From positions 620,001-684,000 of the forward strand of contig CP050901.1 in NCBI GenBank assembly GCA_050916095.1: a DNA stretch of 64,000 bases, in the 5' to 3' direction. The translations under genes were made by a program, and so were the position numbers. Under the pieces are notes generated by a model, which saw only the letters and a list, made by a program, of their open reading frames with translations, searched no databases and was not told where the DNA came from. This stretch comes from JANPCX01 sp050916095 (GTDB lineage: Bacteria > Pseudomonadota > Gammaproteobacteria > Burkholderiales > Burkholderiaceae_C). How positions within the stretch are numbered: the first letter of the stretch is position 1; each line of letters opens with the position of its first letter. Shown piece by piece: positions 50,037 through 58,158 of this stretch.

Positions 50037-52088
50037 ATGAAGGTCGTCAATATGCGTGTCAATGCTCCTTGGATACATGGTTTGTTCGTGGCTGTCGCAG
50101 CGGTAGGCTGCGGCGGTGGCGATACGGGGTCGGGAGGTTCGGATGCCTCTTCTGTCCCAGCGACGACGCCTAGCGTCACCGTGTCGGTGTCCCCTGCGCC
50201 TGCCCCTGCGAGCGGCATGACACCCGCGCCCACGCCTGCACCGATGACACCCGTGGCGGTGACCATGACGCCCCCACCTACGCCTGCGCCTGCACCCGTG
50301 AGCGGCACGACACCCGCGCCCACACCTGGACCGATGACGCCCGTGGTGGTGACGGGTACGCCCGCACCGGTACCGGCACCCACACCGGCACCAGCACCTG
50401 GACCAGCACCAGCACCAGCACCAGCACCAGCACCAGCACCAGCACCAGCACCAGCACCAGCACCAGCGACGCCACCCCCCGCTCCGCCACCCGCACCCGC
50501 TGTTTCTCAGCGCAATGCCGTGCGTTTGGCAGAACAGGCCACCTTTGGTGCGACCGAGGCTTTGCTGGTGGACATCAAGTCCAAAGGTGTGAACGCTTGG
50601 GTCGCTGAACAAATGACCTTGAACACCTCAGCCTACACCGCTGGTGGCGGAGATGGCATCCACAAGGTCACCAGTAAAACCGAGGGCTTTTGTGACCTGG
50701 CGGCCAACGCGGGGCCGCAATGTTGGCGTGACAACTTCTCTTCGCAACCCTTGCTGTGGGATTTTTACCGCAACGCGATGGATCGGCCCGATCAACTTCG
50801 CCAGCGCGTCGCCTTCGCCTTGCAGCAAATTGCGGTGATCAGCAACCTGGAAGTAGAGGGCACCTACGGGATGCGCTACTACCACAACACCTTGCTGCAA
50901 AACGCCTTCGGCAACTACCGGCAAATTCTCAAGAAGGTGTCTTTGTCCCCGGTGATGGGTGACTACCTGAACAATGCCAACAACAATAAGTCGGCCCCCA
51001 ATGAAAACTACGCGCGCGAGTTGTTGCAACTCTTTGCCATCGGAACCTGTGAGTTGAATATAGATGGCAGTTTGAAGGGCGGTGCATGCGTCCCCACCTA
51101 TGACAACGACGTCGTGCGTGAGTACGCCTATGCGCTCACCGGTTGGACCTATCCCGCAGGTGGCACCTCCGGTTGGGGGTGCTACCCCACTGGGGCCAAT
51201 TGCCGTTACTACGGGGGCGACATGGTGCCCGTGGACCAGTACCACGACAGCGCCTCGCGCAAGTTGTTGTCCGGCATCACCTTGGCGGCAGGGCACAAAA
51301 CCGACGTCGCACTTGAGCGTGTGCTGGACAGCCTGATGGCGCATCCCAACATTGCGCCATTCATCAGCAAACAACTGATCCAACATTTGGTGATGAGCAA
51401 CCCAACGCCCGCCTACGTCACACGCGTGGCCACAGCGTTCAATGCTGGCAAGTTTGGCAATTTTGGAACCGGGCAAAAAGGCGACATGGCGGCCACGGTG
51501 GCGGCCATCTTGCTCGACGCCGATGCCCGCAGCACAACGGTCACGTCCACGGGAGGGCGCTTGCGCGAGCCGGTGCAAATGTTCACCGGTGTACTGCGCG
51601 CCATGAAAGGCCGAACCGACGGTGACGCGCTGGGCTACTGGTGGGGCACCGACCTCAAACAAATGGTCTTCCGGCCACCTTCCGTATTCAACTTTTTCCC
51701 GCCTGATTACCCGGTCGCCAACACCGGCAATCTGGTGGGGCCGCAGTTCGGCATTCACAGCGTGAACTCCGGGTTGCAGCGGCTGAACTTCCTCACTTAT
51801 GTTTTCGACTGGAACGGTTCCAACCCCGATGCCAACGTGCCAAATGCCATCGGCACCAAAGTGGACTTGACGTCTTTCTTGGCCGATGCACCGGACGCGG
51901 AAAAACTCGTGGACCGCATTTCGCTGATGGTGTTAGGTGCACCCTTACCAACAGCATCGCGCACCAAAACGATCGAAGCAGTGTCATGGTGGACCTCCTC
52001 CAGAGACTCCACCAACTGGCAACTCAACCGAGTCAAGGCTGCCGCCTACTTGGTCTTTGCTTCCCCCCAATACCAAGTTTTGCGTTGA
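50037..52088 (+). CDS. DUF1800 exported protein with Pro/Ala repeat linker
   Basis: 683 aa (or from ATG 50052). The N-terminus carries a lipobox-like VAAVGCGGG, so it is probably a lipoprotein. Residues about 40-155 are a Pro/Ala/Thr linker: two copies of an SG(M/T)TPAPTP(A/G)PMTPV(A/V)VT unit, then an uninterrupted (PA)n run. The DUF1800 domain follows: RLAEQATFGATEALL, FYRNAMDRPDQLRQRVAFALQQI, SAPNENYARELLQLFAIG, YAYALTGWTYP, and RPPSVFNFFPPDYP. It starts an operon with the DUF1501 gene (7-bp gap). The pair is common in proteobacteria; its biochemical role is not known. Confidence 0.9.
   Translation: MKVVNMRVNAPWIHGLFVAVAAVGCGGGDTGSGGSDASSVPATTPSVTVSVSPAPAPASGMTPAPTPAPMTPVAVTMTPPPTPAPAPVSGTTPAPTPGPMTPVVVTGTPAPVPAPTPAPAPGPAPAPAPAPAPAPAPAPAPAPATPPPAPPPAPAVSQRNAVRLAEQATFGATEALLVDIKSKGVNAWVAEQMTLNTSAYTAGGGDGIHKVTSKTEGFCDLAANAGPQCWRDNFSSQPLLWDFYRNAMDRPDQLRQRVAFALQQIAVISNLEVEGTYGMRYYHNTLLQNAFGNYRQILKKVSLSPVMGDYLNNANNNKSAPNENYARELLQLFAIGTCELNIDGSLKGGACVPTYDNDVVREYAYALTGWTYPAGGTSGWGCYPTGANCRYYGGDMVPVDQYHDSASRKLLSGITLAAGHKTDVALERVLDSLMAHPNIAPFISKQLIQHLVMSNPTPAYVTRVATAFNAGKFGNFGTGQKGDMAATVAAILLDADARSTTVTSTGGRLREPVQMFTGVLRAMKGRTDGDALGYWWGTDLKQMVFRPPSVFNFFPPDYPVANTGNLVGPQFGIHSVNSGLQRLNFLTYVFDWNGSNPDANVPNAIGTKVDLTSFLADAPDAEKLVDRISLMVLGAPLPTASRTKTIEAVSWWTSSRDSTNWQLNRVKAAAYLVFASPQYQVLR
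50402..50467 (+). repeat. Hexanucleotide tandem repeat in the DUF1800 gene
   Basis: Eleven uninterrupted copies of ACCAGC (66 bp), coding for Pro-Ala steps. Perfect identity at this length makes slipped-strand copy-number change likely; because the unit is 6 bp the reading frame would be kept and only linker length would vary. Confidence 0.92.
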
Positions 52089-52095
52089 GGAAACC

Positions 52096-53535
52096 ATGTC
52101 CTACAAACACGATCACGACCATCCATCACGCCGCTCCTTCTTGCGCCATGCCAGCACCCTGGCGGGTGCATTGGGTTTAGGCAGCACCGGCAATTTGTTG
52201 CTGACCTCTGGCGCTGCGGCGCAAAGTGACTACCGAGCCTTGGTCTGCATTTTTCTGTACGGCGGAAACGATGGCATGAACACCATCGTGCCTGCTGAGG
52301 TGGCGACGCATGCCCAGTACAGCGCGGTGCGTGCAGGCTTGGCCATACCGCGCAATGAGCTGGTGGGCATGGACGGCAAACTCGGGTTGCATCCCGCCAT
52401 GTCCGCCTTGTCCTCGGTCTGGGGGGCTGGGCATTTGGCACCGGTGGTGAATGTGGGACCGCTCTATCAGCCGATCACCAAGGCGCAGTATCAAGCGGCA
52501 CCCTCCAACTCGCCGTTGCGACCTGACGGTTTGTTCTCTCACTCCGACCAGCAAATTCTGTGGGAAACCGGCACCAGCGATTCGCTGGCGCGCACTGGTT
52601 GGGGTGGCCGGGCGTCGCAGCAAATTGGCACCACCAATCCGGTCATTTCCGTGGGCGGAACCGCTCGTTTCGGCACCACTGCTCTGACCGCACCGTTGGT
52701 GCTACCTGGTCCGGGCTCCACCTTCGGTGCCTTCGGCTTGCAAGGCACCGACCTGAACCAAGCCTCCAACCTGGCTCGCAAAGCCGCGATTGACGCCATG
52801 TACAACCCAGCGCAAGACACCGTGTTGGCCGAGGCCTATGCCAAGATCCACCGCGATGCGTTTTCTGCGTCAACCCGCCTGGGTCCCATTGTGAAAATGC
52901 AGCCTGGTGATACTGGCGCGTCGGCCGCCATCAATGCAGGTTTTGCCCCTTTGATTGCCAACGGCAGAGTTAATACCGGCATCGGCCAGCAGCTCTATCA
53001 AATCGCCAAGTTGATCGAAGCACGGGCCACGGTGCAAGGCAGTCGTCAAATTTTCTTTGCCCAAATTGGCGGCTTCGACACCCATGCCGACCAAGTCATC
53101 ACCGGCACACCCAGCCAAGGTGCCCATGCGCGATTGCTTAAACAATTGGGCGACGCGATGGCTGCGTTTTACGCCGCCATGAACCTACTCAGTTTGGGCA
53201 ATTCAGTCACCGCCTTCACCCAAAGTGATTTCGGCCGCACCTTCAAACCCAACAGCAGCACCGGCACCGACCACGCCTGGGGCAACAACCACTTGGTGAT
53301 GGGCGGTGCGGTCAAGGGCGGCAAGAGTTACGGCACCTATCCCGAGCTGGTGCAAGGCGGTGCGAATGATGTGAGCAATTCCGCCACTTCAGAAGGCCGC
53401 TGGATTCCCACCACCTCGGTGGACCAATATGCTTCGACCCTGCTGCGTTGGTGGGGCGTTCCTGATGGGCAACTCAATTCGGTGCTGCCCAACCTCGTCA
53501 ACTTTGGCGCGGCGCGTAATGTGGGATTTGTTTAA
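52096..53535 (+). CDS. DUF1501 exported protein (Tat substrate)
   Basis: 479 aa from ATG 52096 with GAGG in front. Tat signal: SRRSFLRHASTLAGALGLG ending GAAAQ. The mature protein has the DUF1501/sulfatase-like marks LVCIFLYGGNDGMNTIVP, RPDGLFSHSDQQILWETG, ARTGWGGRASQQI, FAQIGGFDTHADQV, VTAFTQSDFGRTFKPN and GTDHAWGNNHLVMGG. The last three supply metal-site-like Asp and His, as in alkaline-phosphatase-superfamily enzymes. It is paired with the DUF1800 gene, as in many genomes. Substrate unknown. Confidence 0.92.
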   Translation: MSYKHDHDHPSRRSFLRHASTLAGALGLGSTGNLLLTSGAAAQSDYRALVCIFLYGGNDGMNTIVPAEVATHAQYSAVRAGLAIPRNELVGMDGKLGLHPAMSALSSVWGAGHLAPVVNVGPLYQPITKAQYQAAPSNSPLRPDGLFSHSDQQILWETGTSDSLARTGWGGRASQQIGTTNPVISVGGTARFGTTALTAPLVLPGPGSTFGAFGLQGTDLNQASNLARKAAIDAMYNPAQDTVLAEAYAKIHRDAFSASTRLGPIVKMQPGDTGASAAINAGFAPLIANGRVNTGIGQQLYQIAKLIEARATVQGSRQIFFAQIGGFDTHADQVITGTPSQGAHARLLKQLGDAMAAFYAAMNLLSLGNSVTAFTQSDFGRTFKPNSSTGTDHAWGNNHLVMGGAVKGGKSYGTYPELVQGGANDVSNSATSEGRWIPTTSVDQYASTLLRWWGVPDGQLNSVLPNLVNFGAARNVGFV

Positions 53536-53628
53536 GAACCTAACCGTCACAACGCAGGGCTGCCGCCATTGGCGGATAGGTTCTAAAGTCAAGCTGGAGA
53601 CCGCCGCCCGAGTCAAGAACAATCTTCC

Positions 53629-55146
53629 TCAACCTGTGACCGCCTGGCGCACGGCTTTTTCCCATCGAGCCATGAGTTCGGCGGCAGCTGCGGCGCGAAT
53701 CTGGGGTTCAAAGCGGCGCTCCAATTGCCACAGCCGCGTCACGTCGTCTCGGGTGGGATAGACACCGCAGGCCAAACCAGCCAGCCAAGCGGCCCCCAAA
53801 GCCGTTGTTTCGCTCACAAGAGGTCGCAGCACGGGAATGCCCAGCAGGTCGGCCTGAAACTGCATCAGGCTGTTGTTGCGGCTGGCGCCACCATCCACGC
53901 GCAACTCGCTCACGGTGGACAAACCGGCAGCCCGGGCATCGCGGTTCATGGCTTGAAGCAAAGCGGCACTTTGAAAGGCGATGGACTCGAGTGCCGCGCG
54001 CGCAATGTGGGCGCTGGTGCTACCTCGGGTGAGGCCGAGGATGGCACCACGCGCATCGGCTTGCCAGTAAGGCGCACCCAGCCCGACAAATGCGGGCACC
54101 ATGACGACGCCGCCGCTGTCCGGCACGCTGTCGGCCAGGGCTTGCACTTGCTCGCTGGATTCAATCACCTTCAAACCATCACGCAACCACTGCACCACCG
54201 CACCGCCCATGAACACACTGCCTTCCAGTGCGAACTGCGGCGCCATGTGGTCGACGCGCGCCGATTGGGTGCTGATGAGCCCGTGTTCGGAGGTCACCAC
54301 CTGCTCGCCACTGTGCATCAACATGAAGCAGCCGGTGCCATAGGTGTTTTTGGCCATGCCGGGGTTGATGCAGGCTTGACCGAAGAGTGCGCTTTGTTGG
54401 TCCCCCACCAATGCACCAATCGGAATGGCTGCGCCTAACAAGTTGGGTGCGGTGTGGCCATACAAAAAACTGGATGGACGCACCACTGGCAAGACCTCGC
54501 GTGGAATGTCGAGCAGCGACAGCAACTCCTCGTCCCAGTCTTGCGTGTGCAGGTTGAACAGCATGGTGCGCGAGGCATTGCTCACATCGGTGGCATGCAC
54601 GCCCGCGCCACTTTGACTGCGCGTGAGCTGCCACAACAACCAACTGTCCACCGTGCCAAACGCCAAATCGCCTTGCCGTGCCAAGTGGCGCGCGCCTGGC
54701 ACATGGTCGAGCAGCCATTTGAGTTTGGTGCCAGAAAAATACGGGTCGATCACCAGCCCGGTTTTGTCGCGCACCAACTGCTGCAGGCCGCGTGCGCGAA
54801 GTTCGGTGCACAGAGCTTCAGTGCGCCGGTCTTGCCACACGATGGCGTGGTGCAGCGCCTGCCCCGTGTGCCGGTTCCACAGCACGGTGGTTTCACGTTG
54901 ATTGGTGATGCCTATGGCTGCGATGTGTTCCGCACTCAAGCCAGCTTGCGCCAGAGCATCTTGGGCTGTGGCGAGTTGACTGGCCCAAATCTCATCCGCA
55001 TCGTGCTCCACCCAGCCGGGTTGCGGAAAAATTTGTCTGAACTCGCGCTGTGCCGTGGCCACAGGGCGGCCCTTGAAGTCGAACACGATGGCGCGGGAAC
55101 TGGACGTGCCTTGGTCCAGGGCGAGCAGGTGAGTGGGTGTCTTCAT
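53629..55146 (-). CDS. glpK: Glycerol kinase
   Basis: 505 aa, standard length. FGGY kinase with LLALDQGTSSSRAIVFD (phosphate 1 loop), GWVEHDADEIW, ITNQRETTVLWNRHTGQALHHAIVWQDRRT, the catalytic GTVDSWLLWQLT, YGTGCFMLMH and the adenine/phosphate-2 region LRVDGGASRNNSLMQFQADLLG. It phosphorylates glycerol to glycerol-3-phosphate in the cytoplasm. It is divergent from glpD across 111 bp; no glpF facilitator is present. Confidence 0.97.
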   Translation of the reverse strand: MKTPTHLLALDQGTSSSRAIVFDFKGRPVATAQREFRQIFPQPGWVEHDADEIWASQLATAQDALAQAGLSAEHIAAIGITNQRETTVLWNRHTGQALHHAIVWQDRRTEALCTELRARGLQQLVRDKTGLVIDPYFSGTKLKWLLDHVPGARHLARQGDLAFGTVDSWLLWQLTRSQSGAGVHATDVSNASRTMLFNLHTQDWDEELLSLLDIPREVLPVVRPSSFLYGHTAPNLLGAAIPIGALVGDQQSALFGQACINPGMAKNTYGTGCFMLMHSGEQVVTSEHGLISTQSARVDHMAPQFALEGSVFMGGAVVQWLRDGLKVIESSEQVQALADSVPDSGGVVMVPAFVGLGAPYWQADARGAILGLTRGSTSAHIARAALESIAFQSAALLQAMNRDARAAGLSTVSELRVDGGASRNNSLMQFQADLLGIPVLRPLVSETTALGAAWLAGLACGVYPTRDDVTRLWQLERRFEPQIRAAAAAELMARWEKAVRQAVTG

Positions 55147-55257
55147 GGTGGCATCCGTGCAAAAAGCTGCGGCCCATTGTTGGGTTTGTTCCGCGTTTGC
55201 GGATAGGGGGCATCCCGGAGAGGCGCAGCAGCATACTTGCGGTGAGAATCAGCCCCC

Positions 55258-56826
55258 ATGAGCACCCAACCTGTTTTTGATGTGTGGCCCAGCGACGCAT
55301 GCTGTGATGTGCTCGTGGTGGGTGGCGGCATCAACGGCGCGGCCATATCGCGTGACCTGGCGGGCCGCGGTTTGAAGGTGGTGCTGTGCGAGAAAGACGA
55401 CCTGGCGCAGCACACCTCGTCCAGCAGCACCAAACTCATCCACGGTGGTTTGCGGTATTTGGAGCACCGCGAGTTTTTGCTTGTGCGCAAAGCCCTGGCC
55501 GAACGTGAGGTGCTGCTCAAAAGTGCGCCCCACATCATGTGGCCGCTGCGTTTTGTGATGCCGCACGACGACGGCATGCGGCCCGCCTGGATGATTCGCC
55601 TGGGTTTGTTTTTATATGACCACCTCGCCCGCCGCGAGGTGCTGCGTGATTCGCGCGGCGTGAACTTGCGTAAGCACCCGGCTGGCGTGCCACTCAAGCC
55701 GCGTTACACCCAAGGTTTTGTGTACTCCGACGGCTGGGTGGACGATGCGCGTTTTGTGGTGCTCAATGCCTTGGATGCCCACGAACGTGGAGCACAGGTG
55801 CTCACTCGCTGGGCGTGCACACGCGCCGAACGTGGGCCCAGCGCCTGGGCTGTTCAGCTCACCGCTGCCTCGGGCGAGACGCGATCGCTTCAAGCCCGCG
55901 CCGTGGTCAATGCAGCCGGGCCTTGGGCCGCGCAGTTTTTGAACCAACACTGTGTTGACACCGCCCGCAACGCCACACCCCCGCGCAAGCTGCGTTTGGT
56001 CAAGGGCAGCCACATCGTGGTCAAGCAGCGATTCACCCACGACCACGCCTACATCTTTCAAAACCCTGACCAGCGCATCATCTTTGCCATTCCCTACGAA
56101 CAACACTTCACCTTGATTGGCACCACGGACGTTGAACACTTGGGGCCACCGGGCGACCTCAGCATCGACCAAGCCGAGATCAGCTACCTGTGCGAACAAG
56201 CCAGCCGCTATTTTGAAAAACCCGTGTTACCCAGCGATGTCGTTTGGCATTACAGCGGCGTGCGGCCTTTGCTGGATGAAGAGGGCGCAAACGGCGGCAA
56301 ATCTGCCAGCCAAGTCACCCGCGACTACGCGCTGGAACTGACCCAAGACGGCGCACCCTTGTTATCGGTGTGGGGCGGAAAAATCACCACCTGCCGCAAG
56401 CTCGCGGAAGAAGCCGCCAACCTGCTGGCCCCGCTGCTGGGCGCAACACCAGGCCCCTGGACGCACGACAACGCGCCGCTGCCGGGTGGCGACCTGAGCG
56501 CCTGGATACGCGAAGCCCACCGCCCCGACACCGACTTCTCCCGCTTTGAACAAGCGCTGGCGCAGAAGTACCCGGCGTTATCGCGCACCTTGCTGCACCG
56601 CTTGGCCCGTGCTTATGGCTCACGCGCGGGAATGATCTTGGACGGCGACTTAGGCCCCGCGGTGGCGGGCGACTTGCACGAAGGCGAGCTGCGTTACCTG
56701 CACAACCACGAGTGGGCACGCTCAAGCGACGATGTGCTTTGGCGGCGCAGCAAGTTGGGGTTGCATTTGAGTGCGCAGGAGCGGCAAATAGTGGCCGATT
56801 GGTGTCAACGACACTGGGGCCGCTGA
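55258..56826 (+). CDS. glpD: FAD-dependent glycerol-3-phosphate dehydrogenase
   Basis: 522 aa. The FAD-binding dinucleotide fold DVLVVGGGINGAAISRDLAGRGLKVVLCEKDDLAQHTSSSSTKLIHGGLRYLE, the KLRLVKGSHIVV strand and GTTDVEH...YSGVRPLLDEE motifs are typical of aerobic GlpD. The C-terminal DAO_C domain has LHRLARAYGSRA and VRYL-like EGELRYLHNHEWARSSDDVLWRRSKLGL. It oxidises glycerol-3-phosphate to dihydroxyacetone phosphate at the inner membrane and passes electrons to quinone. Divergent from glpK. Confidence 0.97.
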   Translation: MSTQPVFDVWPSDACCDVLVVGGGINGAAISRDLAGRGLKVVLCEKDDLAQHTSSSSTKLIHGGLRYLEHREFLLVRKALAEREVLLKSAPHIMWPLRFVMPHDDGMRPAWMIRLGLFLYDHLARREVLRDSRGVNLRKHPAGVPLKPRYTQGFVYSDGWVDDARFVVLNALDAHERGAQVLTRWACTRAERGPSAWAVQLTAASGETRSLQARAVVNAAGPWAAQFLNQHCVDTARNATPPRKLRLVKGSHIVVKQRFTHDHAYIFQNPDQRIIFAIPYEQHFTLIGTTDVEHLGPPGDLSIDQAEISYLCEQASRYFEKPVLPSDVVWHYSGVRPLLDEEGANGGKSASQVTRDYALELTQDGAPLLSVWGGKITTCRKLAEEAANLLAPLLGATPGPWTHDNAPLPGGDLSAWIREAHRPDTDFSRFEQALAQKYPALSRTLLHRLARAYGSRAGMILDGDLGPAVAGDLHEGELRYLHNHEWARSSDDVLWRRSKLGLHLSAQERQIVADWCQRHWGR

Positions 56827-56844
56827 CAGCATCAGCAGAGCACC

Positions 56845-57612
56845 TCAATGCGCCGTATACCCTCCGTCAATCACCAACTCCGCCCCCGTCACAAACTTGG
56901 CCTCTTCGCTGGCGAGGTAGACCGCGCCCCAGGCGATGTCGTCGGGCTCGCCCATGTGGCCCAGGGGGTGCAATGCGCCGACGGCTTGGCGTGCGGCGTC
57001 CAGGTCGGGGGCTGAGCCCAGGTGTTTCTCCACCATCGGTGTCCAGATGAAGCCGGGGTGTATGGAGTTAACGCGGATCTTGTCGACTGCATAAAGCAGG
57101 GCATCGGTTTTGGTCATCAAACGCACCGCGCCTTTGGACGCGTGGTAGGGCGGCACGTCGGGTGCGCTGACCAGGCCGTAGATGGATGAGAGGTTGGTGA
57201 TGCTCCCACCTCCAGCTTGGCGCAGGTGGGCGATGGCATGTTTGGTGCCGAAGAAAACGCCCTTCACATTGATGTTTTGTACCCAGTCCCATTCGGCTTC
57301 TGTGATCTCGTGGGTGGGTTTGTTCACGCCGGCCACGCCTGCGTTGTTCACCACCGTGTCGAGGTGGCCAAAGTGCTTGGCAACTTGGTCGAATACGGCT
57401 TTCACCTGAACTTCATTGCTCACATCGCAATGCCAGTACTCAGCCCGCAGGTCGCGGGCTTGCAGTGCCTGGGCCAGGGCTTGTCCCTGCGCATCGAGTT
57501 GATCCAACAAGGCAACTGCGGCACCTTCTTCGGCCATGCGCGTGGCCATCGCGGCACCGAGGCCCAATGCAGCGCCGGTGACGATGGCGACTTTTCCTTT
57601 TAAGCGGTTCAT
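56845..57612 (-). CDS. SDR-family NAD(P)-dependent alcohol dehydrogenase
   Basis: 255 aa, a classical SDR: cofactor motif VTGAALGLGAAMA, D after strand 2 (LLDQLDAQ) which favours NAD+, VVNNAGVAG, catalytic Ser in TNLSSIYG, and YHASKGAVRLM with the Tyr-x3-Lys pair, plus the end motif GAELVIDGGYTAH. The sequence is near cyclopentanol- or 3-alpha-hydroxysteroid-type dehydrogenases, but the substrate cannot be fixed. It converges with glpD (18 bp gap). Confidence 0.93.
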   Translation of the reverse strand: MNRLKGKVAIVTGAALGLGAAMATRMAEEGAAVALLDQLDAQGQALAQALQARDLRAEYWHCDVSNEVQVKAVFDQVAKHFGHLDTVVNNAGVAGVNKPTHEITEAEWDWVQNINVKGVFFGTKHAIAHLRQAGGGSITNLSSIYGLVSAPDVPPYHASKGAVRLMTKTDALLYAVDKIRVNSIHPGFIWTPMVEKHLGSAPDLDAARQAVGALHPLGHMGEPDDIAWGAVYLASEEAKFVTGAELVIDGGYTAH

Positions 57613-57777
57613 GCTGATCTCCTGGTTGTTTGTTCAAGCTGATCATGAGACTGTGTTTCCCCCCTGGGGCGTTGATGCAGGTCAAGCATCCATGCCTCTA
57701 TCGCCCACATGCTTGCGCCAGATCAAACGCCTGTGAAGCTGTACACCTCAGCATGGGTCTGCACCCAGGAGAGTGTC

Positions 57778-58104
57778 ATGTTGTTGACTGAAGAACTGAA
57801 CAAGCTGCACGACCTACATCAACGTGGCGCGTTGTCCGACGAGGAGTTCGTGCGTGCCAAAGCGCGGCTGCTCGACAGCACAATTCCCAACGGGAATGAC
57901 GCACCATTGCATGCTGTTGCTTCGCTCAACGCCCTGCGGCGCAGCCGCAGCGACCGCTGGATCGCCGGGGTGTGTGGTGGTATTGCAGCGGCCACAGGCA
58001 TGGAATCTTGGTTGGCACGCTTGCTGTTCTCTGTGTTGTTGCTCTTCGGCGGCGCGGGTTTGTTGCTCTATCTTCTGTTGTGTTTGTTTGTTCCCAATGA
58101 GTAG
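57778..58104 (+). CDS. SHOCT-PspC domain membrane protein
   Basis: 108 aa from ATG 57778 with AGGAGA in front. The N-terminal SHOCT motif is LNKLHDLHQRGALSDEEFVRAKARLL. A PspC domain follows: RSRSDRWIAGVCGGIAAATGMESWLARLLFSVLLLFGGAGLLLYLLLCLFVP, with one long hydrophobic segment. Such proteins respond to inner-membrane stress. The psp genes are absent. The P-type ATPase starts 54 bp downstream. Confidence 0.92.
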   Translation: MLLTEELNKLHDLHQRGALSDEEFVRAKARLLDSTIPNGNDAPLHAVASLNALRRSRSDRWIAGVCGGIAAATGMESWLARLLFSVLLLFGGAGLLLYLLLCLFVPNE

Positions 58105-58158
58105 GCCTTGCTGCGATGCCTCCGTGCATCGTCAAGGGGCTTGTTGACATGACGCACT

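Noticed and set aside
50390..50470. Possible CRISPR-like array
   Set aside because: The units are contiguous 6-mers without spacers and lie in a coding frame for Pro/Ala.
50028..50612. Trp/Cys-repeat minus-strand frame
   Set aside because: It is only the reverse reading of the ACCAGC repeat in the DUF1800 gene.
55147..55257. GlpR operator between glpK and glpD
   Set aside because: I looked for a palindrome of the known GlpR form in the 111-bp divergent region and saw none convincing.
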